Source: Ruminococcaceae bacterium UBA7212 (GTDB lineage Bacteria > Bacillota > Clostridia > Oscillospirales > Acutalibacteraceae). Taken from it: a stretch of DNA of 64,000 nucleotides. Within the stretch, counting starts at the first letter, position 1; the number at the start of each line of letters is the position of its first letter. The stretch is taken from contig DKUE01000039.1 in the NCBI GenBank assembly GCA_002490525.1, positions 47,823 to 111,822 on the forward strand, written 5' to 3'. Position numbers and translations under genes: made by a program. Below the pieces are notes generated by a model. That model did no database searches. It worked only from the letters and a program-made list of their open reading frames with translations, and had not been told where the DNA came from. Shown here in pieces: positions 41,448 to 50,504 of this stretch.

Positions 41448-43634
41448 TTAAATCGGGCATTTTTCAATTACTTTTGTTTGGCAACCGTTTAAAAAATGCA
41501 AATCTGTCTCCAAAATGTCCTGCCCGTCTGAAAGTGTAAACTGATATTCGCCGCGGAGATACACCGTATCGCCGTCCGGATTCACAGAAAACAAATCCTG
41601 TGCACACAGATTGAAAATAATATCCTTTGCTTCGTTAGGCGCCAGCGAAAAACGCTGTATCCGTATGAGAGAACAGATTGGATTTTGATAATCCGTTTGG
41701 GGCTGTGTCACATAAAGCTGCAGTACTTCATCAGAAGCAAATGCGCCTGTGTTTTTTACAGTGCATTGAATGGTTTTATCCTGTATACTGCATTTTGTCA
41801 GTTTAAAATGCGTATATGTCAAGCCATATCCGAATGGATACAAAACATCGCCCGAAAAATAACGGTAGGTTCGATTTGCCATAGAATAATCGTCAAAATC
41901 AGGCAAATCGCGTATATCTTTGTAAAAGGTTACAGGCAATTTTCCTGACGGAGAACATTTTCCGAATAAAATATCAGCAATTGCCTGACCGCCCGCGGCG
42001 CCGGGATACCAGCATTGCAATATTGCGTCCACACGGTTCACGTATTTACCGAAATCGATACAACCGCCGGAAAAATTAAGTATAACTGTCTTTTTACCGG
42101 TTTGTATCAGTTTTTCCAAAAGAGTTTGCTGAACATAAGGCAAATCCAAATCACTGCGGTCACCCTGCTTACCGAGATTTCCGCCGCCGCCTTTTAACAG
42201 CTCCCCTGCTTCTTCGCCCTCCATAGAACAATCCAGTCCTGTGCAAAGTAAAATCACATCGGCATCGGCCGCCTTTTGCAAGGCCTCTTTCTGCATTTCT
42301 GCGTTTTCCTTTTCCTGATAGCAGTAACCTGTGCAGTAATCTGTATCGGCATGCATGGCTTTAACAGCGTCGGTTACCTTGATAAACCGTTTCGGTGTTC
42401 CGAAATAGTTGCCGAGATAGGCAAGCTCATTTTCGGCGTTATATCCGAGAATCAGAATTTTCTGACAGTTTTGCTTTAACGGTAAAATTCCGTTGTTTTC
42501 AAGCATAACAATGCCCTTTTGCGCGGCACGCACAGCCGCTTTTTCGTTTTCTTCCGATGCAATATGCTTGGCGGATATTTTATGAAAACAGCAATTTTCA
42601 TCAAACATACCCAATTGACTGCGCACAGACAGCAGTCTGCCTGCGGATTCTTGCAAGGTTTCTTTTGAGATATAATGCATCATGTATACGGCCGGAAGCA
42701 GTCTGTAATATTTTCCGCATTCCAGGTCACAGCCTGCATTCAGCGCCATTGCGGCACCTTTGAGCGGATTGGAAGTCAGACGGTGGTGAGAAACGATGTC
42801 TGTCAGCGCCCCGCAGTCGGAAACGAAATATCCTTCAAAGCCCCATTTTGTGCGCAAAAGTCTTTTGATAAGCGTTTCCGAAGCACAGCAAGCCTCACCG
42901 TTGACACAGTTGTATGCACCCATTACGCCGCAAACCCCGCCATCGGTCACAGCCCTTTTAAATGCGGGCAGATAGGTTTCCATCATATCTTTTTTGGAAA
43001 CAACCGCATTAAAGGCATGGCGCTCGCTTTCCGGCCCGCTATGGACGGCAAAATGCTTGGCGCAGGCGGCGGTTTTTATATATTTTTCATCATTGCCCTG
43101 AAGACCTTTTATAAAAGCTGTGCCTAAAACGCCTGTAAGATACGGGTCTTCCCCATAGGTTTCCTGCCCGCGTCCCCAGCGCGGGTCGCGGAATATGTTT
43201 ATATTTGGCGACCACATGGTCAATCCCTTATAGACACCGTAATCTTTTTGTCTTTGGCTCTCATTAAATTTTGCACGCGCCTCGGTTGATATGATTTCGG
43301 CAGTCTGAAAAAGTAAATCTGCGCTGAAAGAAGCTGCCATACATATCGCCTGCGGAAAAACGGTTGCCGTGCCCGCTCTCGCAACGCCGTGCAGGCACTC
43401 ATTCCACCAGTTATACGGCAGGATTCCCAGTTGTTTTATCCCCTTTGAGCTGTGCATCAGCTGCGAAACCAGTTCCGAAACCGATAGCTTTTTTGCAAGC
43501 TTTTCACCGACCTCGCGGTGAAACAATCTATTTTCTTTTTTCATGGCATCTATGCAGCTTACGAACGACACATGTGCTTGTTCGTAAGCTGTATCTCCTT
43601 TTTTCATACGGATTCTTGACAAATCATACGGCAT
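41448..43634 (-). CDS. GH3 family beta-glycosidase, probably beta-xylosidase/beta-glucosidase
   Basis: A 728-residue three-domain GH3 enzyme. The barrel has TMWSPNINIFRDPRWGRGQE (139-158) and KHFAVHSGPE (193-202), and the nucleophile is Asp273 in YFVSDCGAL. The alpha/beta sandwich holds KGIVMLENNGILPLK, and a fibronectin-III-like domain closes the chain (YPFGYGLTYTHF onward). The opening resembles the plant and bacterial beta-xylosidase branch. No signal peptide is present, so it acts in the cytoplasm. No good ribosome site is found for the ATG at 43634 or the one at 43607; the start is uncertain. It is divergent from the LacI gene and shares an operator region with it. Confidence 0.9.
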   Translation of the reverse strand: MPYDLSRIRMKKGDTAYEQAHVSFVSCIDAMKKENRLFHREVGEKLAKKLSVSELVSQLMHSSKGIKQLGILPYNWWNECLHGVARAGTATVFPQAICMAASFSADLLFQTAEIISTEARAKFNESQRQKDYGVYKGLTMWSPNINIFRDPRWGRGQETYGEDPYLTGVLGTAFIKGLQGNDEKYIKTAACAKHFAVHSGPESERHAFNAVVSKKDMMETYLPAFKRAVTDGGVCGVMGAYNCVNGEACCASETLIKRLLRTKWGFEGYFVSDCGALTDIVSHHRLTSNPLKGAAMALNAGCDLECGKYYRLLPAVYMMHYISKETLQESAGRLLSVRSQLGMFDENCCFHKISAKHIASEENEKAAVRAAQKGIVMLENNGILPLKQNCQKILILGYNAENELAYLGNYFGTPKRFIKVTDAVKAMHADTDYCTGYCYQEKENAEMQKEALQKAADADVILLCTGLDCSMEGEEAGELLKGGGGNLGKQGDRSDLDLPYVQQTLLEKLIQTGKKTVILNFSGGCIDFGKYVNRVDAILQCWYPGAAGGQAIADILFGKCSPSGKLPVTFYKDIRDLPDFDDYSMANRTYRYFSGDVLYPFGYGLTYTHFKLTKCSIQDKTIQCTVKNTGAFASDEVLQLYVTQPQTDYQNPICSLIRIQRFSLAPNEAKDIIFNLCAQDLFSVNPDGDTVYLRGEYQFTLSDGQDILETDLHFLNGCQTKVIEKCPI

Positions 43635-43656
43635 ATGATATTATCCGATTTAGATA

Positions 43657-43671
43657 CCGTGCACGAGCACG
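43657..43671. promoter_or_regulatory. Candidate LacI-family operator 1
   Basis: CCGTGCACGAGCACG, which on the minus strand contains CTCGTGCACG. It lies just downstream of the GH3 promoter start point and just upstream of the regulator's promoter. The same ten bases recur at 44756-44765. Confidence 0.55.
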
Positions 43672-43683
43672 ATTTGTTTAATT

Positions 43684-43712
43684 ATTCTATCATATACAAT
43701 TTCGAAAATCAA
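43684..43712 (-). promoter_or_regulatory. Promoter of the GH3 gene
   Basis: Minus-strand TTGATT (43707-43712), 17 bases, TAGAAT (43684-43689). On the plus strand TTGTTT (43674-43679) and TACAAT (43695-43700), 15 bases apart, may serve the regulator gene. Confidence 0.5.
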
Positions 43713-43724
43713 GAGGTGCTGTTT

Positions 43725-44738
43725 TTGTCTATTACTGCAAAAGAGATTGCCGTTTTGGCGGGAGTAAGCCGCGGTACTGTAGACCGTGCGCTGAAGGGCC
43801 GTTCCGGTATCAATGAAGAAACAAAAGCACGGATTCTTAAAATTGCTGAAAAATATGAATACAAACCGAATATTATCGGCAAGGCACTTGTGCACTCAGG
43901 CAAGCCGATAACAATTCCCGTAGTTTTAAACAGCATCGGAAATCCTTTTTTTGACGATGTAAAGAACGGCATATTTGCGGCGGAAAAAGAGTTTGCAAGC
44001 TATGGCTTTGAGATTGCGCTGACCGAGTTTAAAGGATACGATGCTTCTGAGCTTCTTCGAATTTTGAACGCTTTACCGAAAGATACAAAGCAACTGATTG
44101 TCACACCGATTAACCACCCTGCTGTTGAAAAAAAGCTGCAGCAAATGATAAACAGCGGCATAAAGGTCATTATGCTGTCGGGCGAGTTGGAAAATGTCAA
44201 AAATGCTTTATATGTCGGCTGTGATTATCTGAAAAGCGGGAGAATTGCAGGACGGCTGGTCGGTATGCTTTCTCAGGGAAAAGCGAATTTATTTATTGTA
44301 ACCGGCAGTGCACAGCATAAAGGTCATTTACAGCGCGCAAACGGCATAAAAGAAATGATAGAAAAAGACTATCCGAATGTAAATCTGATTGGAATTTCGG
44401 AAAATCTGGATGATGACAGCGTAGCCTATACGGATATGTGTACCGTACTGGAAAAATATCCGCAAATTGATTTTGTTTTTATAACGGCGGGCGGCGTGCA
44501 GGGAACACTTCAGGCTGTGCGGGAGCTTTCGCCGGATATGCGTGTATGCGCCTTTGATGAAACACCGGTTACACAGGCCGCTATACGCGGCGGCAGTATT
44601 ATGGCAATCATATGCCAACAGCCGTTTGAACAGGGATATCAGGCAGTGAAGGCACTTTTTGATACAATTATTATGAAAAGCGAAATGCATGAAAAAATAT
44701 ATTCCGAACTGTCTATTAAGGTAGACCAGTCGCTATAG
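43725..44738 (+). CDS. LacI-family transcriptional regulator
   Basis: A 337-residue regulator. The LacI helix-turn-helix is SITAKEIAVLAGVSRGTVDRA (2-22), and the hinge helix region follows. The periplasmic-binding-protein-like core includes IPVVLNSIGNPFFDDVKNGI, QLIVTPINHPAVEKKLQQM and CAFDETPVTQAAIRGG. It binds a sugar, as in the xylose/ribose-binding group. The frame is open for 30 codons upstream, but GAGGTG is properly spaced before the TTG at 43725 and gives the usual LacI N-terminus. It lies between the divergent GH3 gene and the long glycan operon and most likely represses both. Confidence 0.92.
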   Translation: MSITAKEIAVLAGVSRGTVDRALKGRSGINEETKARILKIAEKYEYKPNIIGKALVHSGKPITIPVVLNSIGNPFFDDVKNGIFAAEKEFASYGFEIALTEFKGYDASELLRILNALPKDTKQLIVTPINHPAVEKKLQQMINSGIKVIMLSGELENVKNALYVGCDYLKSGRIAGRLVGMLSQGKANLFIVTGSAQHKGHLQRANGIKEMIEKDYPNVNLIGISENLDDDSVAYTDMCTVLEKYPQIDFVFITAGGVQGTLQAVRELSPDMRVCAFDETPVTQAAIRGGSIMAIICQQPFEQGYQAVKALFDTIIMKSEMHEKIYSELSIKVDQSL

Positions 44739-44755
44739 ACCTGTTTTTTGTCAAT

Positions 44756-44770
44756 CTCGTGCACGTGAAC
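44756..44770. promoter_or_regulatory. Candidate LacI-family operator 2
   Basis: CTCGTGCACGTGAAC, repeating the CTCGTGCACG core of operator 1. It stands between the regulator and the first gene of the operon, directly before its ribosome site. Confidence 0.5.
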
Positions 44771-44781
44771 GGAGAAAAATT

Positions 44782-47097
44782 ATGAAATATCTCTCCATTG
44801 TACAATGGAAAAATCAAAAAATCACATCCGAAATTCGTCTGCCCTTTGCCGAGACGCAAAATGCAAACGGGATAACCGTACAGATTACCGAGCAAGCGCA
44901 CAAGGATGCCTGCAAAAACATAAAGGCGGCAGTGACTGTACATAAACCTTTTAAAAACGCCGCTGTGCGTTTGGTTTGGAAAGAAACAAACTGGAACACA
45001 GAAAATTATGTTTTTGCGCCCGCCGCCCTCTATAACGGAAATCGTTTTCAAAGTGTGAAAAAAGACTATCCGCCGATGCTAAGTGCGGCAGAAGCAAACC
45101 GTTATTACGGGGAAACCGTTGTAACGGATGTGCCGAGACTTTCTGAAACAGGCACCGGCTGTGCACAGCTCAGTGTCGGAGATTTGTCTTTTCCCTGCTT
45201 CGGCTTTTTTGACCCCAAACAGAAAACGGGGTTTTTACTGTTTTTTAAACAGCAAAACGAAGCGGGGAACTTTGGGGTGACCGTCTCGGAATATGCCGAA
45301 AATCATACAGCCGAGTTTATGCTCTCTGCGCCGTGCATGCGCATGCCGTATAAATACAGTATGTGTACCACAAAAGTTGCATCTGATGACAAGGGCGTCG
45401 ATTTTCGTCCCGGGGACACCGTTACTTTCGAAGCGGTTGAATATCACTTTGCGTGTGCGGATGCGGCGGACTTTTTAAAACAGTATTGGATATATCGGGA
45501 AATGCAAACACTGCCGCGCAGTCATCCGCACGGCGTACCGTGGCACTATGCTTTTCATATCATTGAAGAGAAATACAATCAACGCAACTGGGTAGAAGAT
45601 GTCGGCTTTTACACGTCTTCCGAAGCGAAATCAGGCATTTGCCGTCAATGGCAGACAGGTTGGGTCGGCGGTGCAATCAATACCCTGCCTGCATTGGTGC
45701 TCGGCAATGCGGAATCCAAAGAAAAAAGCCGCCGCACGCTTGATTTCGTGTTCTCTAAGCTACAGCACAAAAGCGGTTTTCTGTACGGCATTTTTTGTGA
45801 CGGCAGACTTTACGGTGACGATACAGACGCAGAAAATGAGGATATTGTTTTGATTCGCAAAAATACGGATGCGCTGTATTACATTGCAAAGCAGCTGCTC
45901 TTTTTGCGCAGTTGCGGAGATTCAGTTCCGCCGCTTTGGCACGATGGCCTTTTACGGCTCGCCGATGCTTTTATCTCCTTTTATGCACAGAACGGCGAAT
46001 TGGGTCAGTTTATAGACCTGCACAGCAGGAAACCGTTTACAGGCGGCTCGGCGAGCGGCGGACTGGCGGGTGCGGGACTTGCACTTTGCAGTGTATATTT
46101 TGAAAATCCGATTTATTTGCAAACTGCGCAGAGCATTGCAGAGCAGTATTATAAGAATTTTATTGCAAAAGGCTTTTCCACCGGCGGACCGGGTGAAATT
46201 CTCTCCTGTCCCGACAGCGAATCTGCTTTTGCCCTTTTGGAAAGCTATGTTGTATTATACCGTATACAAAACAATCCCAAATGGCTGAAGTATGCAGAGG
46301 ATACTGCCGCGCTGTGTGCAAGCTGGTGCGTCGGATATGATTATCATTATAAAGCAGATACCCAATTTGCCGAGCGCGGAGTTGCGACAACGGGCGCCGT
46401 TTGGGCAAGCGTACAAAATAAGCACGCCGCCCCGGGCATTTGTACGATGTCGGGCGAATCGCTCCTGCATTTGTACCGTGCCACAGGAAACGCCGCATAT
46501 TTGGAATTACTCAAAGACATTGCACACAATATCACGCAATTTGTAAGCACACCCGAAAATCCGATGCGTGCGAGCTATGTGTGGCACAATAAGCCTGCAC
46601 ACAGGCAAAAAATATGGACAAGAGAATTTTCGAAAATTGTGCGTACGCTGTACTCGCAAAACGGCTTTTTCAAAAAGGCGCTTTCATCGACATACAGTAT
46701 GTTGTATAACCCAATCGGGCGCATCAATGAACGCGTCAACCTTTCCGACTGGGAAGGAACAAACAATGTGGGCGAAGTGCCCGCCGGTTCCTGTTGGTGT
46801 GAGGTTTCCGCGATGCTCACCTATTTGGAGCTTCCTGCCGTCTATATTCAGCCTGACAGGGAATTTTGCTTTGCGCTTGACCATATTGAATGCAAATGGG
46901 AAGGTGAAACGGAAAAATCTATAACCGTGGAGCTTTATAACCCCACCCCGTATCATGCGGAATACCGTATTTTCATCGAAAGTGAAGCAAATGACATACC
47001 GCTTCCGATAGACAGAATACTGCCTGTGTATTCCGTTTTCCTGCACAGCAAAGAACGCCGAAAAATTGCAATACCAAGGAGAAACAGCTATGTTTGA
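44782..47097 (+). CDS. Unassigned large (alpha/alpha)-barrel protein of the glycan locus
   Basis: A 771-residue cytoplasmic protein without signal peptide. Residues 1-260 look like a beta-sandwich, and 265-700 a helical toroid with repeated aromatic-glycine segments: RQWQTGWVGGAINTLPALV, SGFLYGIFCDG, GLAGAGLALCSVYF, APGICTMSGESLLHLYRATG. A small beta domain ends the chain. This build is shared by several GH and PL families (GH127-like, GH88/105-like), but I see no diagnostic catalytic motif. It is the first gene after operator 2 and overlaps the GH35 gene by eight bases, so it belongs to the pathway, perhaps as a new glycoside hydrolase or epimerase. Confidence 0.8.
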   Translation: MKYLSIVQWKNQKITSEIRLPFAETQNANGITVQITEQAHKDACKNIKAAVTVHKPFKNAAVRLVWKETNWNTENYVFAPAALYNGNRFQSVKKDYPPMLSAAEANRYYGETVVTDVPRLSETGTGCAQLSVGDLSFPCFGFFDPKQKTGFLLFFKQQNEAGNFGVTVSEYAENHTAEFMLSAPCMRMPYKYSMCTTKVASDDKGVDFRPGDTVTFEAVEYHFACADAADFLKQYWIYREMQTLPRSHPHGVPWHYAFHIIEEKYNQRNWVEDVGFYTSSEAKSGICRQWQTGWVGGAINTLPALVLGNAESKEKSRRTLDFVFSKLQHKSGFLYGIFCDGRLYGDDTDAENEDIVLIRKNTDALYYIAKQLLFLRSCGDSVPPLWHDGLLRLADAFISFYAQNGELGQFIDLHSRKPFTGGSASGGLAGAGLALCSVYFENPIYLQTAQSIAEQYYKNFIAKGFSTGGPGEILSCPDSESAFALLESYVVLYRIQNNPKWLKYAEDTAALCASWCVGYDYHYKADTQFAERGVATTGAVWASVQNKHAAPGICTMSGESLLHLYRATGNAAYLELLKDIAHNITQFVSTPENPMRASYVWHNKPAHRQKIWTREFSKIVRTLYSQNGFFKKALSSTYSMLYNPIGRINERVNLSDWEGTNNVGEVPAGSCWCEVSAMLTYLELPAVYIQPDREFCFALDHIECKWEGETEKSITVELYNPTPYHAEYRIFIESEANDIPLPIDRILPVYSVFLHSKERRKIAIPRRNSYV

Positions 47098-48868
47098 AAT
47101 CCGAAAAGACGGTTTTTATGCAGACGGACGAAAAATTCAAATTTATTCGGGCGCAATGCACTATTTTCGCATCCCGATGGAATACTGGGAAGACCGGCTG
47201 TTAAAGCTGAAAGCAGCGGGCTTCAATACGGTAGAAACCTATGTGGCGTGGAATATTCACCAGCCTGAAGAAAACGGCGGATTTTGTTTTGAAGGTCAAT
47301 GCGATATTGTAAAATTTATAAAAACCGCTGAAAAAATAGGACTGTATGTAATCGTCAGACCCGGACCGTATATCTGTGCCGAGTGGGAATTCGGCGGATT
47401 CCCCGCGTGGCTGTTAAAATACGACGATATGAAGCTCAGATGCTACAGCGAGCCGTACATATCCTTTGTAAAAAACTATTTTGACGTGCTTCTGCCCCGT
47501 CTCGCTCCCCTACAGGCGACAAACGGCGGACCGATTTTGATGATGCAGATTGAAAATGAATACGGCAGTTACGCGAGCGATAAAAAGTATTTGCGTTTTC
47601 TGCGGGATTTGATGCGTGAAAACGGTATAGACGTGCCGCTGTTCACATCGGACGGTGAGAGCAAATACCATCTCTCGGGCGGCGGATTGCCTGATGTGTT
47701 TCAGGTTGTTAATTTCGGTTCGCTTCCCCAAGACGGATTTCGGGAATTAAAGGAATATCAGCCGGATAAGCCGCTGATGTGCGGCGAGCTGTGGTGCGGC
47801 TGGTTCGACCATTTTTATGAAAAACACCATCATTCCAACGCGCAGTGGGCTAAAAGCAGATTTACAAAAATCCTGAATCAAATGTTCGATATGCATACCG
47901 GTTTTAATTTCTATATGTTTCACGGCGGCACCAACTTTGGCTATATGGCGGGCGCAAATTATGCCAATGTTTACCAGCCGACAACCGCAAGCTACGATTA
48001 TGACGCACCCTTAAATGAGTATGGCGATTACACCCCGAAATACCATATTATTCGGAAGGTTTTGTGCGAACACCAGGGTATTACCCTACCTGCACTTCCG
48101 CCGCGTCCGAAAACGCAGAATATCGGCAGTGTACCGCTCACCGAAAGCGTCAGTCTGCGGTCGGCATTTGAAAAAATTGCCGAGCATCACACAGATCATA
48201 TTCCGCATTACATGGAGCATTACGGACAGAATTACGGTATGATTTTATATCATACGGAAATTGACCGCAATTGCGGCGCGACCTCTGTCGGTGCAGACGG
48301 CGTACACGATATTGCTTATGTATATGTGAACGGCAAGCAGATCGGCAAATACAACCGCGCAAAGCCGCTGACAAGAAAGCAAAAAAAGCACGGCGTTGAA
48401 CAAACCGAAAGCTTTAATTTTCCGATTCCTGCTTTTCACGGGAAGATGCAGGTGGATATTCTCGTGGAAGGCATGGGCAGAATCAATTTTGCCAAACGGA
48501 TTCATGACCGCAAGGGACTTTCGGCGGTACGCATCGGTGAGCAGTATGTATATGATTTTGATATTTATACATTGCCGATTCATCAAATAAACAAACTTAC
48601 CTTTGACGGTACGGAAGCGTATCCCTGTTATTTTAAAGGCACGTTCCGCACGCATTCCAATGCCGACTGCTTTGTGAAATTAGACGGGTTTACAAAAGGC
48701 TATGTGTTTGTAAACGGCAAAAACCTCGGTCGGTATTGGAATGTCGGTCCGCAAAAGACGCTCTATTTACCCGGCGTATGGCTGAAAGCGGAAAATGAAA
48801 TTGTGGTTATGGAGCTTGAACATACAAAAAATAAAAAGGTTGATATTATAGACCGTCCGATATTCTGA
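47090..48868 (+). CDS. GH35 beta-galactosidase
   Basis: GH35 removes terminal beta-galactose (or glucosamine) with retention. The 592 residues begin with the family's HYFRIP (24-29) and NTVETYVAWNIHQPEE. The acid/base is Glu157 in QIENEYGSY and the nucleophile Glu233 in MCGELWCGWFD. C-terminal jelly-roll domains include YVFVNGKNLGRYWNVGPQKT. No signal peptide, so it works inside the cell on an imported oligosaccharide. AAGGAG precedes the ATG. Confidence 0.95.
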   Translation: MFEIRKDGFYADGRKIQIYSGAMHYFRIPMEYWEDRLLKLKAAGFNTVETYVAWNIHQPEENGGFCFEGQCDIVKFIKTAEKIGLYVIVRPGPYICAEWEFGGFPAWLLKYDDMKLRCYSEPYISFVKNYFDVLLPRLAPLQATNGGPILMMQIENEYGSYASDKKYLRFLRDLMRENGIDVPLFTSDGESKYHLSGGGLPDVFQVVNFGSLPQDGFRELKEYQPDKPLMCGELWCGWFDHFYEKHHHSNAQWAKSRFTKILNQMFDMHTGFNFYMFHGGTNFGYMAGANYANVYQPTTASYDYDAPLNEYGDYTPKYHIIRKVLCEHQGITLPALPPRPKTQNIGSVPLTESVSLRSAFEKIAEHHTDHIPHYMEHYGQNYGMILYHTEIDRNCGATSVGADGVHDIAYVYVNGKQIGKYNRAKPLTRKQKKHGVEQTESFNFPIPAFHGKMQVDILVEGMGRINFAKRIHDRKGLSAVRIGEQYVYDFDIYTLPIHQINKLTFDGTEAYPCYFKGTFRTHSNADCFVKLDGFTKGYVFVNGKNLGRYWNVGPQKTLYLPGVWLKAENEIVVMELEHTKNKKVDIIDRPIF

Positions 48869-48890
48869 TATCTTTTTATGGGGACTGCTT

Positions 48891-50462
48891 ATGAAAAAAT
48901 TCAGTTTCAGTTTGGATTATCACGCAAAAACAAAATCAGTAAAAAAGCATTGGCAGTTTTGCATCGGCAGCGGTCACGCGGCGCTTGCGCACCGTGCGGA
49001 TTATCTGAAGCAATTGAAAATTGTCCGAGATGAACTCGGTATGGAACGCGTGCGGTTTCATGGAATTTTCAACGATGATATGCATGTGTGTTTGTCGCCC
49101 GACCGATTTCTCCCCGTTATAAGCCGCCGGAAAGCAAATCTGTACAACTTCTATCAAATCGGAAAGCTTTATGACAGTCTACTTGACATCGGCGTACAGC
49201 CGTTTGTGGAAATCGGTTTTATGCCTTCGGCATTGGCCTCCGGGAAAAAGACGGTTTTTTATTATAAGGGAAATGTTACACAGCCGAAAAATATGAACGA
49301 CTGGCAAAGCTTTGTATCTGAATTTGTACGGTTTTTAATCCGTAGATACGGTGCGCAAGAGGTGCGGCGCTGGTATTTTGAAGTATGGAACGAGCCTGAC
49401 CTTGCTTGCTTTTTTAAGGGAAATATGGATGATTATTACCGCCTTTACGCCGCTACGGCAAAAGCAATTAAGTCCGTGGATGCACACCTTACGGTCGGCG
49501 GTCCCGCTACAACTAAGAGCAGTCACATAACGGAGTTCCTTAACTTTTGCAAAAATGAAAATGCACCTGTAGATTTTGTGTCGACGCATCAGTACCCTAC
49601 GGATGAGTTGGGGCATTCCTTAAACCGCGAAAGGCTGAAACAGCTTCGGAAAATCAAATCGTACAGCCATACAGACTCTATGAGTGCAATTTTACAGCCC
49701 GTTTTTGACAATGTGAATGCTTTTACGCCTGCATTGAAGGGCTACCTTACCCGCGAGGCAAAACGGGCACGGAAGGATGCAGGCAATTTGCCGCTTTTCT
49801 ATACAGAATGGAGTATCAGCTCAAACTGTGTTGCCGCCGTTCACGATACGGTAAAAGCCGCATCGTTTTTGGTGAAAACCGTTTTGGATAATCAGGGCAT
49901 CGTAGACGGTTCGAGTTATTGGACATTTTCGGATATATTTGAGGAGCTTTTCTTTTTTCCTGAGCCTTTTTGCGGCGGCTTCGGCCTGATGACCGTTGAC
50001 GGAATCAAAAAGCCTGCTTTTTGGGCGTTTAAAATGCTTTCGGAATTGCCGGATTGCCGTTATGAACTACCCATCACAGATGAAGATGTAGAAATTGCCG
50101 CCTTTCGGGGAGACAATAAAATCTGCATGATGCTGTATGCACAAAGTTTTCAGGATGAAAACCGAAAATACGATGTCTCAATTCATATAAAGAATCTGCC
50201 GTTTTGCAGGAGCATCGTTTTGAAACGAATCAACTCGATGCACGGAAACCCGCTAAAGCTGTGGGAAGAAATGGGGAAACCCGCATCGTTGACACGCAGT
50301 GAAGTTGCAGACATCCAAAATAAATCCGAGCCGTCCGTTGAAAAATTTGAGCCGCAAATCCATAACGGAGAAACGGTTTTGAATTTGCATATAGAAAACA
50401 ATGAAGTGCTTCTCATTACCGTTGAATTGGAAGGCGGTTCGAGCAATACAATGTTCGTCTAA
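48891..50462 (+). CDS. GH39 family glycosidase, probable beta-xylosidase
   Basis: GH39 contains beta-xylosidases and alpha-L-iduronidases, both retaining. The 523 residues show the acid/base Glu168 in FEVWNEPDL and the nucleophile Glu306 in LFYTEWSIS, plus RVRFHGIFNDDM and WTFSDIFEE. The following xylA/xylB genes favour beta-xylosidase activity; iduronidase activity cannot be excluded by sequence. The protein is cytoplasmic. It lies 22 bases after the GH35 gene. Confidence 0.9.
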   Translation: MKKFSFSLDYHAKTKSVKKHWQFCIGSGHAALAHRADYLKQLKIVRDELGMERVRFHGIFNDDMHVCLSPDRFLPVISRRKANLYNFYQIGKLYDSLLDIGVQPFVEIGFMPSALASGKKTVFYYKGNVTQPKNMNDWQSFVSEFVRFLIRRYGAQEVRRWYFEVWNEPDLACFFKGNMDDYYRLYAATAKAIKSVDAHLTVGGPATTKSSHITEFLNFCKNENAPVDFVSTHQYPTDELGHSLNRERLKQLRKIKSYSHTDSMSAILQPVFDNVNAFTPALKGYLTREAKRARKDAGNLPLFYTEWSISSNCVAAVHDTVKAASFLVKTVLDNQGIVDGSSYWTFSDIFEELFFFPEPFCGGFGLMTVDGIKKPAFWAFKMLSELPDCRYELPITDEDVEIAAFRGDNKICMMLYAQSFQDENRKYDVSIHIKNLPFCRSIVLKRINSMHGNPLKLWEEMGKPASLTRSEVADIQNKSEPSVEKFEPQIHNGETVLNLHIENNEVLLITVELEGGSSNTMFV

Positions 50463-50504
50463 CTATTCTTATGCATTTAAATCAATTATTTCAGGAGGCA
50501 GTTT

